A stretch of 22,702 bases of DNA from an uncultured Oscillospiraceae bacterium (GCA_900540535.1 UQGM01000038.1:1-22702), one strand, 5' to 3'. Counted from the stretch's first letter, positions 14,607 through 22,272 are shown. Numbers and translations are program-made. The notes: generated by a model not told the origin, from the letters alone.

Positions 14607-14753
14607 AGACTGCTGTGAATTTTATCAAGGTGCAAACTTTGATTTAATATGCCAAAGGAAAAGGGTAAGAGATTGCGGCTTATCCTGGCTGTTTCCGATG
14701 TCGCTGCGGAGAGTTTTGCAGCAGTTAAAACGGCGGCGGAACGGAGAGTAAAT
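14607..14753 (+). other. Foldable 5' leader of the hydrolase gene
   Basis: The transcript from the promoter would carry a leader of about 147 bases with several complementary segments: ATCAAGG/CTTTGAT (14624-14643, one G-U); GGGTAAG/CTTATCC (14663-14685) enclosed by GCCA/TGGC (14651-14689); and GCTGC/GCAGC (14703-14722) enclosed by GTT(T)CCG/CGGAAC (14691-14742). The last arm ends at the base before the ribosome binding site GGAGAG (14743-14748). It matches no riboswitch class I know. No U-run terminator is seen, so any control would be on translation. Confidence 0.4.
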
Positions 14754-15559
14754 ATGAAGAAAAAGTTTTAACGTTAATTTTGTCAGTGGCTTTAATTCTG
14801 CCCTTGTTTGCCTTTTCGGCATCTGCAGGTGTCGCTGATTCCTATTGTTTTCAGCAGGACAGTTCTGTAGTATGCGTTAAGGATACAAACTTCTGGGGTT
14901 CAGGCAAAATTATGTTTTATCCCGGTGATATTACAGAAAGCGATGAAAAATATCCGGTAATTGTCTGGGCAAACGGAACAGGCTGCATCACTCAGCTCTA
15001 TTTTAATTTACTTAAAAGCATTGCTGCGGCAGGATATATAGTTGCTGCCGATACATCTGTGATGACTGCTGACGGAACTGCTCAAAGTGATACTGTTGAT
15101 TACATTCTCCAAAAGAACAGCGATCCTTCAAGTGATCTTTACGGCAAGGTGGATACAGAGAACATTGCAGCTGCGGGACATTCACAGGGCGGAAGAAGCG
15201 CTGTAAATGCGGGAGCTGCCGACAGCAGAATAAAATGTGTTCTTTCAGTTGCAGGTTCTAATTATAAATCTGAGGCCGAAAAGCTCAGTAAGCCTGTATT
15301 TTTCATGACAGGAACTGTGGATTTGATTGTTTTATCCTCAATGTGGGTAAAGCCTGCCTATAATGCAGTAACCGGTTCGGCTGTTTATGCCTCACTTAAG
15401 GGCGGAGTACATACAACCTGTATTTTTACTCCCGATAAAATTTCAGCTTATGCAATAGCCTGGTTTGATGCAAATCTTAAGAACGATGCCGCAGCAAAAG
15501 CAGTATTTGCTCCCGGCGGCGCACTTTCACAGGACAGCAGGTGGAAAGACTTTATGTGA
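14754..15559 (+). CDS. Secreted alpha/beta hydrolase with a one-base frame disruption in the signal peptide
   Basis: From TTG 14780 the frame is open for 259 residues of an alpha/beta hydrolase of the chlorophyllase / PET-hydrolase-like group. It has VIVWANGTG (oxyanion region), the nucleophile Ser135 in GHSQGG, Asp181 in TGTVDLIV and His211 in KGGVHTTC. Residues 1-16 are only the hydrophobic half of a signal peptide (ending FSASA). The missing MKKK lies just upstream at ATG 14754, behind GGAGAG at 5 bases, but in another frame: ATG AAG AAA AAG TTT TAA. A -1 shift at AAA AAG, or one more A in the run 14760-14764, would give an ideal signal peptide start MKKKVLTLIL. The cause may be a sequencing error, a real mutation, or slippage. 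The substrate is unknown; a carboxylester is likely. It is monocistronic. Confidence 0.8.
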
Positions 15560-15584
15560 AAATAAACTGAATAAATTACTGAAC

Positions 15585-15624
15585 CCCGCCGCAGAGAAAA
15601 TTTTCTGCGGCGGGTTTTCTATTT
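15585..15624 (+). terminator. Terminator of the hydrolase gene
   Basis: CCCGCCGCAG (15585-15594) pairs with CTGCGGCGGG (15605-15614), with further A/T pairing inside, followed by TTTTCTATTTTC. A strong GC-rich stem 26 bases after the stop. Confidence 0.93.
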
Positions 15625-15640
15625 TCTATAATGAATAATA

Positions 15641-15682
15641 AAATCTCCGCCATGCATTTAATTTGCACGGCGGAGATTTTTG
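15641..15682. terminator. Terminator of yjdF, probably bidirectional
   Basis: AAATCTCCGCC (15641-15651) and GGCGGAGATTT (15669-15679) form an 11-bp perfect stem around a loop that itself contains GCA/TGC. T-rich sequence follows on both strands. It lies 17 bases beyond the yjdF stop on the minus strand, back to back with the hydrolase terminator. Confidence 0.85.
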
Positions 15683-15696
15683 CCGGGAGGAAAACA

Positions 15697-16122
15697 CTAT
15701 TTAGCGTATCCTCTGTGTTTTGCTTTGCGCTTTTGTTTTTTCAGCTCATAAATACGTTCTTTTTCTTCGTTTCTGAGCTGTTTGCTTCTCGTTTTTGCCA
15801 GCTGTTTTTTCTCACTGTGTAAAAGCGAAAGTGCCTGCTGCGATTTTGTACTTTTCTGAAAAGACTGTTGCTGTCGGTTTATTTCCCGTCGGAGCCTTTT
15901 GGGATTAATACGTTTTTCGCAGTGTTCTCCGGCTTTTATTGACGGACTGAATTCAAGGCTTGTAAAATTTCGCAGAATGAATTCATAAATCTGCGGATCG
16001 GTAGGTTCGGCTCCGAACGTAACCTTGCAGGCACGATAGCACCCGTTATAGGTTACCTCAAAGATTCCCACCCAGAAAGGCGGTTCAAACAGTACCGTAA
16101 GACTCGAATAAGATTTTTCCAT
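15697..16122 (-). CDS. yjdF: YjdF family protein (DUF2992)
   Basis: A 141-residue protein of the YjdF/DUF2992 family: SLTVLFEPPFWVGIFE at the N-terminus, then YRACKVTFGAEPTD and the FSPSIK segment. The C-terminal half is rich in Lys, Arg and Gln (KRLRREINRQQ..., KKQKRKAKHRG), predicted helical and likely nucleic-acid or ribosome associated. The start is ATG 16122 with AAGGAGG 8 bases upstream; an upstream in-frame start at 16164 lies inside the leader RNA. Biochemical function is not known. In several Firmicutes expression is controlled by the yjdF-motif riboswitch, which senses aromatic nitrogen heterocycles, and a fitting leader is present here. The gene is therefore probably part of a response to toxic aromatic compounds. 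Confidence 0.92.
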   Translation of the reverse strand: MEKSYSSLTVLFEPPFWVGIFEVTYNGCYRACKVTFGAEPTDPQIYEFILRNFTSLEFSPSIKAGEHCEKRINPKRLRREINRQQQSFQKSTKSQQALSLLHSEKKQLAKTRSKQLRNEEKERIYELKKQKRKAKHRGYAK

Positions 16123-16139
16123 CAATTTTTCCTCCTTAA

Positions 16140-16265
16140 AAATATCCTGACAGAGAAGGGACAACCAAGGAGGCAGGTTACTGACAGTAAAATATGAGTT
16201 GTTCTTTCAAACTCAGAAAATTACTGTGTCCGGACTACCAACCGGACAGTGTTTTTATCTCTGCA
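16140..16265 (-). ncRNA. yjdF-motif (azaaromatic-sensing) riboswitch candidate
   Basis: The leader between the yjdF promoter and the ribosome binding site is highly structured. P1 is CAGAGA (16263-16258) with TCTCTG (16156-16151), closing the element right at the predicted transcript start. Inside are a long hairpin built on CTGTCCGG...CCGGACACAG (about 16222-16250), a TGAGTT/AACTCA hairpin (about 16196-16216), and single-stranded-looking stretches GTAACCTGCC and CCTTGG. The 3' end runs to AAGGAGG, so ligand binding could control translation. Identity rests on the yjdF gene downstream, the size and the fold; I could not align it to the family model. Confidence 0.72.
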
Positions 16266-16270
16266 AAATC

Positions 16271-16298
16271 ATTGTAACGCAATAAAATATAAGGTCAA
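16271..16298 (-). promoter_or_regulatory. yjdF: yjdF promoter
   Basis: On the minus strand TTGACC (16298-16293), 16 bases, TACAAT (16276-16271). The start would be near 16264, the first bases of the leader's P1 stem. Confidence 0.7.
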
Positions 16299-16329
16299 GA
16301 AAATTTTTCATTTTTTTTTGCAACATCTA

Positions 16330-16357
16330 TTGACAAAAGCATAACATGTAATATAAT
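16330..16357 (+). promoter_or_regulatory. Promoter of the metal efflux operon
   Basis: Perfect TTGACA (16330-16335), 16 bases, perfect TATAAT (16352-16357). Transcription would start near 16364, inside the operator. Confidence 0.85.
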
Positions 16358-16362
16358 AGACT

Positions 16363-16387
16363 TGAACATATGAATAAATGTTCATAT
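16363..16387. promoter_or_regulatory. ArsR/SmtB-type operator
   Basis: ATATGAA (16368-16374) and TTCATAT (16381-16387) form a 7-bp inverted repeat with a 6-base centre, matching the TGAA-N6-TTCA pattern of CzrA/SmtB sites. An overlapping pair TGAACAT (16363-16369)/ATGTTCA (16378-16384) extends it. It sits at the transcription start, so the ArsR protein would block its own operon until metal binds. Confidence 0.85.
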
Positions 16388-16413
16388 ATTGAAGTGAAGC
16401 GGAGGTTTTACTT

Positions 16414-16773
16414 TTGGCAAGCGTTGAGAAGACTGAAAAGGAAATGCAGAATACCGATGGTAAAAAGACTATGCCAGATATAGAAGTGCTGTATGATTTA
16501 TCCGAGCTTTTTAAAGTTTTCGGGGACAGTACGAGAATAAGTATTTTAAGTGCTCTTCTTGAAGATGAGATGTGTGTGCGTGATATAGCGGAGCTTCTGG
16601 GAATGGGTCAAAGCGCAATATCTCACCAGCTCAGGATACTTCGCTCTGCGGGACTTGTAAGACCCCGCCGTCACGGAAAAATAGTTTACTATTCTTTGGA
16701 CGATGAACATGTAAGTTTAATTTTCAATGCAGGACTTGAACATATACGTCATAAGAGAGGTGAGAAGCGGTGA
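16414..16773 (+). CDS. ArsR/SmtB-family metal-sensing repressor
   Basis: A 119-residue winged-helix repressor. LFKVFGDSTRISILSAL (32-48) and the recognition helix region MGQSAISHQLRILRSAGLV (64-82) are typical. The C-terminal helix carries Asp97, His99, His110 and His113 in the spacing D-x-H-x10-H-x2-H, the alpha-5 zinc/cobalt site of CzrA and SmtB. Only one Cys (Cys54, in EMCVRD) is present where CadC/ArsR have a Cys pair, so zinc is the likelier inducer than arsenite or lead. The start is TTG at 16414, 8 bases after GGAGG. It overlaps the downstream ATPase gene by 4 bases (GTGA), a coupled operon, and its operator lies at the promoter. Confidence 0.93.
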   Translation: MASVEKTEKEMQNTDGKKTMPDIEVLYDLSELFKVFGDSTRISILSALLEDEMCVRDIAELLGMGQSAISHQLRILRSAGLVRPRRHGKIVYYSLDDEHVSLIFNAGLEHIRHKRGEKR

Positions 16774-18920
16774 AAAAATATAAATATAAAGTATCCGGTC
16801 TTGACTGTGCCGCCTGTGCGGCAGGAGTCGAAAGGAAAATAGCCGAACAGGAAGGGCTTCATAATGTAAGCCTTAATTTTGCCAGTGAAACACTTACCTT
16901 TGAAGCTGATGATTCTTTGGAGAATCCTGAGAAAAAAGTGGAGGAGATTATAAAAAAATCAGGTCATACCTGTGAAATTTCTCCTGCTGTTAAAGGCAGT
17001 GAAAAGAAGCATTCTTCCGAGCATTCACATGATCATGAGCATGAACACAGCCATGAACATAGTCACGAACACGGTTCAGGGGATATAAAAAAATCGCTGA
17101 TACTTATCTGTGTTCCAGCTGTATTTCTTGTACTGGGATTTATGCCGTTTTTTGAAGGTACAGTATCAAATGTCCTCCTTATAATTTCTGCTGCTGTTTG
17201 CGGTTTTCCTGTGCTTATAGAGGCTTTCCACAGTCTTATGGCAAGGAGAGCCGATGAAAATCTTCTTGTGGCAATTGCGGTTATTGCAGCCTTCATAATT
17301 GGCGAATATAAAGAAGCAGCATCGGTTATTATGTTTTTCAGCGTAGGCGAGCTTTTGGAAGATTATGCAGTTTCAAGGTCAAGAAGATCAATTGCCGCTC
17401 TTTCACAGATACGCCCCGATAAGGCCAATATCCTTTTACTCGGCGGAGAAATCAGAACTGTTTCAGCAGAGGAGATTAAAATCGGGGATACAATAAAGAT
17501 TTTACCCTTTGAACGTTTTCCAGTTGACTGTGAAGTTATCGACGGAATTACTCAGGTTGACTGCTCACCTGTAACGGGAGAAAGTCTGCCTGTTGAAGTG
17601 ACGGCAGGAAAAACAGTTCTCAGCGGATGTATAAATCAGACCGGTGAGGTTATAGCTAAGGCTGTTGCCACCAGCGAAAACTCCGCCGCTTCGAGAATAA
17701 TAGATATGGTTGAATCTGCTGCAAGCAGGAAGGGCAAGGCTGAAAAGACCGTTACAAAGTTAGCTGTCTATTATACTCCTACCGTCATAGCCCTTGCCGC
17801 AGCGTTGGCGCTTCTGCCGCCTCTTTTCGGTATGGGAAGCCTTTCAATGTGGGTTCAGCGAAGCCTAGTTTTCCTTGTAGCCTCATGTCCCTGTGCACTT
17901 GTGCTGTCAGTACCTTTGGGATTCTTTGCAGGAATAGGCGGAGCTTCAAAAAGAGGTATACTTGTAAAGGGCGGAACCTTTGTAGAGCTTGTGTCAAAGG
18001 CAAAAGCTGTGGTTTTTGATAAAACCGGAACCCTTACCTGTGAAGAAAACGAAATTGAAAGTGTTCGCTGTGCAGAAGAATTTACTCAGGAAGATGTACT
18101 TCGCTATGCTTCATACGGAGAGCATTTTTCTGTGCATCCTCTGGCAGAATGTGTACGCAGAGCTTATACTGAAATTGATGAAAAGAAGATTTCAGGATTT
18201 GAAGAGATACCCGGAAACGGTACAAAGATAAATCTTGACGGAGAAGAGATAATCTGCGGCAGCAGACGCTTCCTCGAAAACAGCGGAATAGATACAAGTT
18301 CCTTGGGTGAAGCGGGAGCGCAGATTTTCGTCGGAGTTTCCGGAAAAGCCGCAGGAGCAATAAGCATTGAAAGTAAGCTCCGTGAAGATTCAGCAGAGGC
18401 TATAAGACAGCTTAAAGCCCTTGGGATAAAGCATATAGCCATGCTTACAGGTGACCATGAGGACGCCGCTAAATCCGTTGCAGACAGACTTGGCATAGAT
18501 GAATACTATGCGGGACTTCTTCCTGAGGATAAGCTTTCAATTCTCGAAAAGATTAAAAGTGAATCCGGTATTACAATATTTGCAGGTGACGGTATAAACG
18601 ACGCTCCGGTTCTTGCCTGTGCTCATGCAGGAGCAGCTATGGGACTTGGCAGCGATGCAGCTATTGAAGCGGGAGATTTGGTACTCATGGGAAGTAAGCC
18701 TTCCTCGATTGCAACTGCTATATCTCTTTTCAGAAAGACAATGTCCATTGTTCATTTTAACATCTGGTTTGCATTGGGTGTTAAAGCCATAGTGCTCATT
18801 CTCGGTGCTTTCGGACTTGCATCAATGTGGATGGCTGTGTTTGCAGATGTTGGAGTTGCTCTTATAGCCATTGCAAACTCTGCAAGGCTTATAAACGGAA
18901 AAACTCCTGAAATAAAGTAA
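16770..18920 (+). CDS. Heavy-metal translocating P1B-type ATPase (Zn/Cd/Pb efflux, CadA/ZntA type)
   Basis: A 716-residue P-type ATPase that pumps divalent metal out using ATP. An N-terminal heavy-metal domain with Asp12-Cys13-x2-Cys16 is followed by a His/Glu/Asp-rich linker at about residues 81-101 (repeated SHEHS units), a likely extra metal-binding segment. Then come membrane helices, the actuator TGES (269-272), the CPC motif (373-375) in the transport helix, the phosphorylation site DKTGT (Asp417), HP (456-457), TGDH and GDGINDAP (606-613). The last helices contain Lys672 and Asp693 (MAVFADVG), the residues that mark the Zn/Cd/Pb subgroup rather than copper pumps. The start GTG overlaps the ArsR stop. 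Substrate class is well supported; the exact metal is inferred. Confidence 0.95.
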   Translation: MKKYKYKVSGLDCAACAAGVERKIAEQEGLHNVSLNFASETLTFEADDSLENPEKKVEEIIKKSGHTCEISPAVKGSEKKHSSEHSHDHEHEHSHEHSHEHGSGDIKKSLILICVPAVFLVLGFMPFFEGTVSNVLLIISAAVCGFPVLIEAFHSLMARRADENLLVAIAVIAAFIIGEYKEAASVIMFFSVGELLEDYAVSRSRRSIAALSQIRPDKANILLLGGEIRTVSAEEIKIGDTIKILPFERFPVDCEVIDGITQVDCSPVTGESLPVEVTAGKTVLSGCINQTGEVIAKAVATSENSAASRIIDMVESAASRKGKAEKTVTKLAVYYTPTVIALAAALALLPPLFGMGSLSMWVQRSLVFLVASCPCALVLSVPLGFFAGIGGASKRGILVKGGTFVELVSKAKAVVFDKTGTLTCEENEIESVRCAEEFTQEDVLRYASYGEHFSVHPLAECVRRAYTEIDEKKISGFEEIPGNGTKINLDGEEIICGSRRFLENSGIDTSSLGEAGAQIFVGVSGKAAGAISIESKLREDSAEAIRQLKALGIKHIAMLTGDHEDAAKSVADRLGIDEYYAGLLPEDKLSILEKIKSESGITIFAGDGINDAPVLACAHAGAAMGLGSDAAIEAGDLVLMGSKPSSIATAISLFRKTMSIVHFNIWFALGVKAIVLILGAFGLASMWMAVFADVGVALIAIANSARLINGKTPEIK

Positions 18921-18928
18921 ATATAAGG

Positions 18929-18962
18929 AAAATAAAGGTTGCTAAAAGGCGGCCTTTATTTA
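18929..18962 (+). terminator. Hairpin after the metal efflux operon
   Basis: AAATAAAGG (18930-18938) and CCTTTATTT (18953-18961) form a 9-bp stem with a 14-base loop, 9 bases after the ATPase stop. The stem is AU-rich and the last arm supplies the T-rich part, so it is only a moderate terminator. Confidence 0.5.
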
Positions 18963-18998
18963 TATCTCGTTCTATATGAAAAGCTTTTATTTATCATC

Positions 18999-19027
18999 TT
19001 GACTTAGGTTCAAGTCGGTAGTAAAAT
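18999..19027 (+). promoter_or_regulatory. Promoter of the Crp/Fnr regulator gene
   Basis: TTGACT (18999-19004), 17 bases, TAAAAT (19022-19027). The spacer holds a small inverted repeat GACTT/AAGTC (19001-19016) of unknown meaning. The start would be near 19034. Confidence 0.65.
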
Positions 19028-19037
19028 AAGAAAAAAG

Positions 19038-19053
19038 TGTATCAAATGATACA
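19038..19053. promoter_or_regulatory. Likely Crp/Fnr-type operator (autoregulatory)
   Basis: TGTATCAAATGATACA is a perfect 16-bp palindrome. Written as TGTAT-N6-ATACA it has the architecture of Crp/Fnr sites (TGTGA-N6-TCACA, TTGAT-N4-ATCAA). It lies just past the transcription start of a Crp/Fnr gene, where binding would repress. Confidence 0.65.
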
Positions 19054-19076
19054 AAATAAGCACAGGAAGTGGAAAA

Positions 19077-19754
19077 ATGAAAACAGAAAAAGAAATTTTA
19101 TCCATTGCCCGGCTTATGAAGCAGACACCTTTATTTTTTAAAACCGATGACAGCATTCTTGAAAGGGAAGCGGAAAAAGCAGAAAAGCTTTGCTTTTCAA
19201 AGGGAGATATTATAGCTTCTTCGGGAGAAAATTCCCGTAAGCTCGGTATTATCCTTAAGGGCAGAGCAGAGGTTACCAAAGATTCCGGAAGAGTGAAAAT
19301 GAGCATGCTTTCAAAAGGCGACATTTTCGGTGCAATTACCCTTTTCGGCAATAATCCGGGATTCCTCACTGATATATCAGCTGCCGAAAAATGCGAAGCT
19401 GTGTTTTTTTCTCCTGAGAGCATTGAAAGAATACTTTCAGAGGACGGAGAAACCGCACGGTGTTATATCGGATATCTTTCCGACAGAATAGGTTTTCTTA
19501 ACGGAAAGATTGACAGCTATACAGGTGCTTCTTCAAGTGCAAAGCTTGCCTGCTGGCTCTTAAAAAACACACAGCAGGATGAAGAAATTACACTCAGCAT
19601 GACAAAGCTCTGCGGACTTTTAAATATAAGCAGAGCATCAGTCTATCGGGCTTTTGAGGAGCTTGAGAATGCGAAATGTGTAGTGAAAAACGGTAAGAAT
19701 ATAAAGGTTACGGACCGGGAAAAACTTAAAAGGTATTCTGACGGCACGTTATAA
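19077..19754 (+). CDS. Crp/Fnr-family transcriptional regulator
   Basis: A 225-residue regulator with an N-terminal cyclic-nucleotide-binding-type beta-roll (about residues 20-120: FSKGDIIASSGENSRKLGIILKGRAEV, then SKGDIFGAITLFG), a dimerisation helix, and a C-terminal winged HTH (about 150-220) whose recognition helix is in SMTKLCGLLNISRASVYRAFEEL. The conserved Arg-Ser/Thr pair that binds cAMP phosphate is not evident (the loop reads NNPGFLTDISA), and there is no N-terminal Cys cluster for an Fe-S centre, so the signal is neither clearly cAMP nor oxygen. The ATG at 19077 follows AGGAAGTGG. It lies 30 bases before the ABC transporter genes without a terminator between, so it is probably cotranscribed with and may control them. 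Confidence 0.92.
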   Translation: MKTEKEILSIARLMKQTPLFFKTDDSILEREAEKAEKLCFSKGDIIASSGENSRKLGIILKGRAEVTKDSGRVKMSMLSKGDIFGAITLFGNNPGFLTDISAAEKCEAVFFSPESIERILSEDGETARCYIGYLSDRIGFLNGKIDSYTGASSSAKLACWLLKNTQQDEEITLSMTKLCGLLNISRASVYRAFEELENAKCVVKNGKNIKVTDREKLKRYSDGTL

Positions 19755-19784
19755 TCTGCTTCAAGGAAAAAGGAGAGATTAAAA

Positions 19785-20807
19785 ATGAAAACAGCAAAAA
19801 AATTAACTGCGCTGATTTTGGCTTTGGCAATGATTTTTGCTTTAGCTGCCTGTGGAGGAAACGATGACCAGACACCCACAGGTGACGCACCTAAAACAAC
19901 CGTAAATGTAGCAACACTTATGGGACCCACTGGTATCGGCATGACAAAGCTTATGGATGACGACAAAAACTCAAAGACCTTTAATGACTATAATTTCACC
20001 GTTGCAACATCACCCGATCAGGTTGTAGCTGCTATTACAAATGCAACAGAGCCTGTTGATATTGCAGCATGTCCCATAAACCTTGCCTCAACTCTTTATA
20101 AAAAGACAAATGGCGCCGTACAGATTGCCGCAATCAACACTCTCGGAGTTCTCTATATTCTCGAAAACGGCAATACAATTAATTCTATTTCCGACCTTAA
20201 GGGAAAAACTCTTTATGCTACCGGTCAGGGCTCCACACCTGAATATATCCTTAACTATATTTTAGAGGCTAACGGACTTACTCCCGGTGAGGATGTCACA
20301 ATAAATTATGTTGCAGAGCACGCAGAGCTTGCTACAATGATAGCAACAGGCAAAGTAGATCTTGCAATGCTTCCCGAGCCCAATGTCACTTCCGCAAGAG
20401 CTCAGAATTCAGATTTGAGAATCGCTCTCGATGTAACCGAAGAGTGGGGAAAAGCAACTGTCCTTAAGGGTGACGGCGAAAGCGAGCTTGTTCAGGGATG
20501 CATAATTGTCCGCAAGGAATTTGCTGAAAATCACCCTGAGGCTCTTGAGGCTTTCCTTGAAGAATATAAGGCATCTGTTGAGTATGTAAACGCAAATGTT
20601 AAAGAGGCTTCCACTCTTTGCGAAACTTATGGTATAATACCTAAGGCTGCAGTAGCTGCCATGGCAATTCCTAATTGCAATATTACCTTTGTAAAGGGCA
20701 ATGCAATGAAAGAACTGGCACAGTCAAATCTTAAAATACTTTATGATGCAAATCCTGCTTCAATAGGCGGAGATATGCCGGCGGATGATTTCTATTATGG
20801 ATGCTGA
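19785..20807 (+). CDS. ABC importer substrate-binding lipoprotein (NitT/TauT type)
   Basis: A 340-residue lipoprotein. The signal peptide ends in the lipobox LAAC with lipidated Cys23, followed by a short flexible linker GGNDDQTPTGD. The body is a two-lobed periplasmic-binding-type fold of the NMT1/SsuA/ThiY kind: VNVATLMGPTGIGMTKL, then DIAACPINLASTLYKKT, and the hinge region SDLKGKTLYATGQGSTPEYIL. Partners follow directly: permease and ATPase. AAGGAGAG precedes the ATG by about 7 bases. The group includes importers of sulfonates, nitrate, and thiamine precursors. The ligand cannot be told from sequence: no thiamine riboswitch, S-box or sulfonate-cleavage gene is present. Confidence 0.92.
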   Translation: MKTAKKLTALILALAMIFALAACGGNDDQTPTGDAPKTTVNVATLMGPTGIGMTKLMDDDKNSKTFNDYNFTVATSPDQVVAAITNATEPVDIAACPINLASTLYKKTNGAVQIAAINTLGVLYILENGNTINSISDLKGKTLYATGQGSTPEYILNYILEANGLTPGEDVTINYVAEHAELATMIATGKVDLAMLPEPNVTSARAQNSDLRIALDVTEEWGKATVLKGDGESELVQGCIIVRKEFAENHPEALEAFLEEYKASVEYVNANVKEASTLCETYGIIPKAAVAAMAIPNCNITFVKGNAMKELAQSNLKILYDANPASIGGDMPADDFYYGC

Positions 20808-21582
20808 AAAACTCAGGAAAAAAGTTAAAAACGTTATAATCAAAGTCGGAGCGGTACTCTTCTGGGTACTGCTCTGGCAGATTTTATATTTAGCGGTAGG
20901 TCAGGAGATACTCATAGTTTCTCCCATTGCAACTGTAAAACGGCTTTTTGAGCTTTCCTTACAGGAGCAGTTTTGGATTACCGCTTTTTCTTCCCTTGTC
21001 AGAATTATGGGAGGATACGTGCTTGCTGTTATAATCGGATTTTTCCTCGCTTTTCTTACAAGCTTTGTACCGGTTTTGCGGGCACTTTTTCATCCTGTTA
21101 TAATTGCGGCAAGGGCAACTCCCGTTGCTTCATTTATAATCCTTGCATTAGTGTGGCTCAGCGCCGGCAAGGTTCCTGCCTTTATAGCTTCTCTTGTGGC
21201 AGTTCCCATTGTATGGGAAAATATAAGCGAGGGAATACGGAGAACCGATGAAAAATACCTTCAAATGGCAAAGGTTTATAAAATTGGAAAGGTGAACACA
21301 TTTACAAAGATTTATTTTCCGTCAGTGTACCCATACCTTGCTTCCGGAGCGGTTTCAGCTTTGGGCCTTGCCTGGAAAGCGGGTATTGCGGCGGAGGTTC
21401 TCAGTGTTCCGAAAAATTCCATAGGTCTCGAGCTTTATTATTCTAAAATTTATATTGAAACTCTTGATTTATTTGCATGGACTCTTGCAGTAATAATTTT
21501 AAGCGTAGCTCTCGAAAAACTTCTCAAATATCTTCTCAGGCGTATCAGTTCACGCTATAATATACGGAGGAAAGAAAATTGA
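20797..21582 (+). CDS. ABC importer permease (NitT/TauT type)
   Basis: A 261-residue integral membrane protein with about six helices. It starts with a hydrophobic VLFWVLLWQILYLAVG segment and carries the cytoplasmic coupling EAA-type loop (KVYKIGKVNTFTKIYFPSVYPYL), which docks on the ATPase. The sequence ARATPVASFIILALVWL and the LGLAWKAGIAAEVL segment are typical of SsuC/TauC/ThiX-like permeases. I chose ATG 20797, which overlaps the lipoprotein gene by 11 bases; ATG 20785 is also in frame but directly abuts GGCGG. The gene overlaps the ATPase start by 4 bases (TTGA), so the transporter genes are translationally coupled. Confidence 0.92.
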   Translation: MDAEKLRKKVKNVIIKVGAVLFWVLLWQILYLAVGQEILIVSPIATVKRLFELSLQEQFWITAFSSLVRIMGGYVLAVIIGFFLAFLTSFVPVLRALFHPVIIAARATPVASFIILALVWLSAGKVPAFIASLVAVPIVWENISEGIRRTDEKYLQMAKVYKIGKVNTFTKIYFPSVYPYLASGAVSALGLAWKAGIAAEVLSVPKNSIGLELYYSKIYIETLDLFAWTLAVIILSVALEKLLKYLLRRISSRYNIRRKEN

Positions 21583-22256
21583 CCATAGAGCTTAAAAACA
21601 TAAGCAAGTCATACGGCGAAAAAGAAGTTATAAAAAATTTTTCTCTTTCACTGCCCGAAAAGGGAGTTGTCTGCTTTTTCGGAAAATCCGGCTGCGGTAA
21701 AACAACTCTTGCTTCTATTTTAGGCGGAATTATTGAGCCTGACAGCGGAGTGATTGCCGGAACCGAAAACAGACAAACAGCGGCCGTGTTTCAGGAGGAC
21801 AGGCTCCTACCATGGCTTAACTGCCGTGACAATATAAACCTTGCAGCCGGGCGAAAGGATGCATTTAATGAGCTTAAATATTACGATGCCGATGATATTG
21901 CCAAAAGGTATCCCAAAGAGCTCAGCGGAGGCATGAAACGCCGTGCAGCTCTTGCAAGGGCTACTGCGTACGGCGGGGATATATGTATCCTTGACGAACC
22001 GTTTAAAGGCCTTGACGGTGAGCTTACGGAAAAGGCAATAAAGAGAATAAGCGAAGTATTTGACAAAGGGCTTATAATACTAATAACACATATTCCTGAG
22101 GAAGCGGCAAAAATGGCGGATAAAGTGATTTTCTTTAAGGGTATTCCCCTTGAAAAAGAGGATGAACTCAGCTTTGATATACCGCCAAAAAACAGGACTA
22201 AGGAAGATATAGCGTGTTACAGTGAAAGAATATCTGAAATATTCAGAAGAGGGTAA
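21579..22256 (+). CDS. ABC importer ATP-binding protein (NitT/TauT type)
   Basis: A 225-residue ATPase. Walker A is GKSGCGKT (35-42), the Q-loop Gln72 lies in FQEDRLLPWL, a block typical of the SsuB/TauB/ThiZ group, the signature is LSGGMKRR (115-122), Walker B is ICILDE (135-140), and the switch His171 is in ILITHIPEEA. All residues needed for ATP hydrolysis are present. It is a little shorter than usual for the group (about 240-260), because the region between the Q-loop and the signature is compact. The start is TTG at 21579, 8 bases after GGAGG. It completes a three-gene importer, and a TetR gene follows after 16 bases. Confidence 0.94.
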   Translation: MTIELKNISKSYGEKEVIKNFSLSLPEKGVVCFFGKSGCGKTTLASILGGIIEPDSGVIAGTENRQTAAVFQEDRLLPWLNCRDNINLAAGRKDAFNELKYYDADDIAKRYPKELSGGMKRRAALARATAYGGDICILDEPFKGLDGELTEKAIKRISEVFDKGLIILITHIPEEAAKMADKVIFFKGIPLEKEDELSFDIPPKNRTKEDIACYSERISEIFRRG

Positions 22257-22272
22257 GTTTAAAGGAGAGAGT

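Noticed and set aside
14649..14771. A 40-codon reading frame (ATG 14649 to TAA 14771) covering the hydrolase leader
   Set aside because: No ribosome binding site precedes it, the frame simply runs into the true ATG at 14754, and the bases are better explained by RNA stems. A leader peptide cannot be fully excluded.
19755..19784. Thiamine riboswitch or separate promoter before the ABC importer genes
   Set aside because: The gap is only 30 bases and contains just the ribosome binding site; no THI-box sequence is present.
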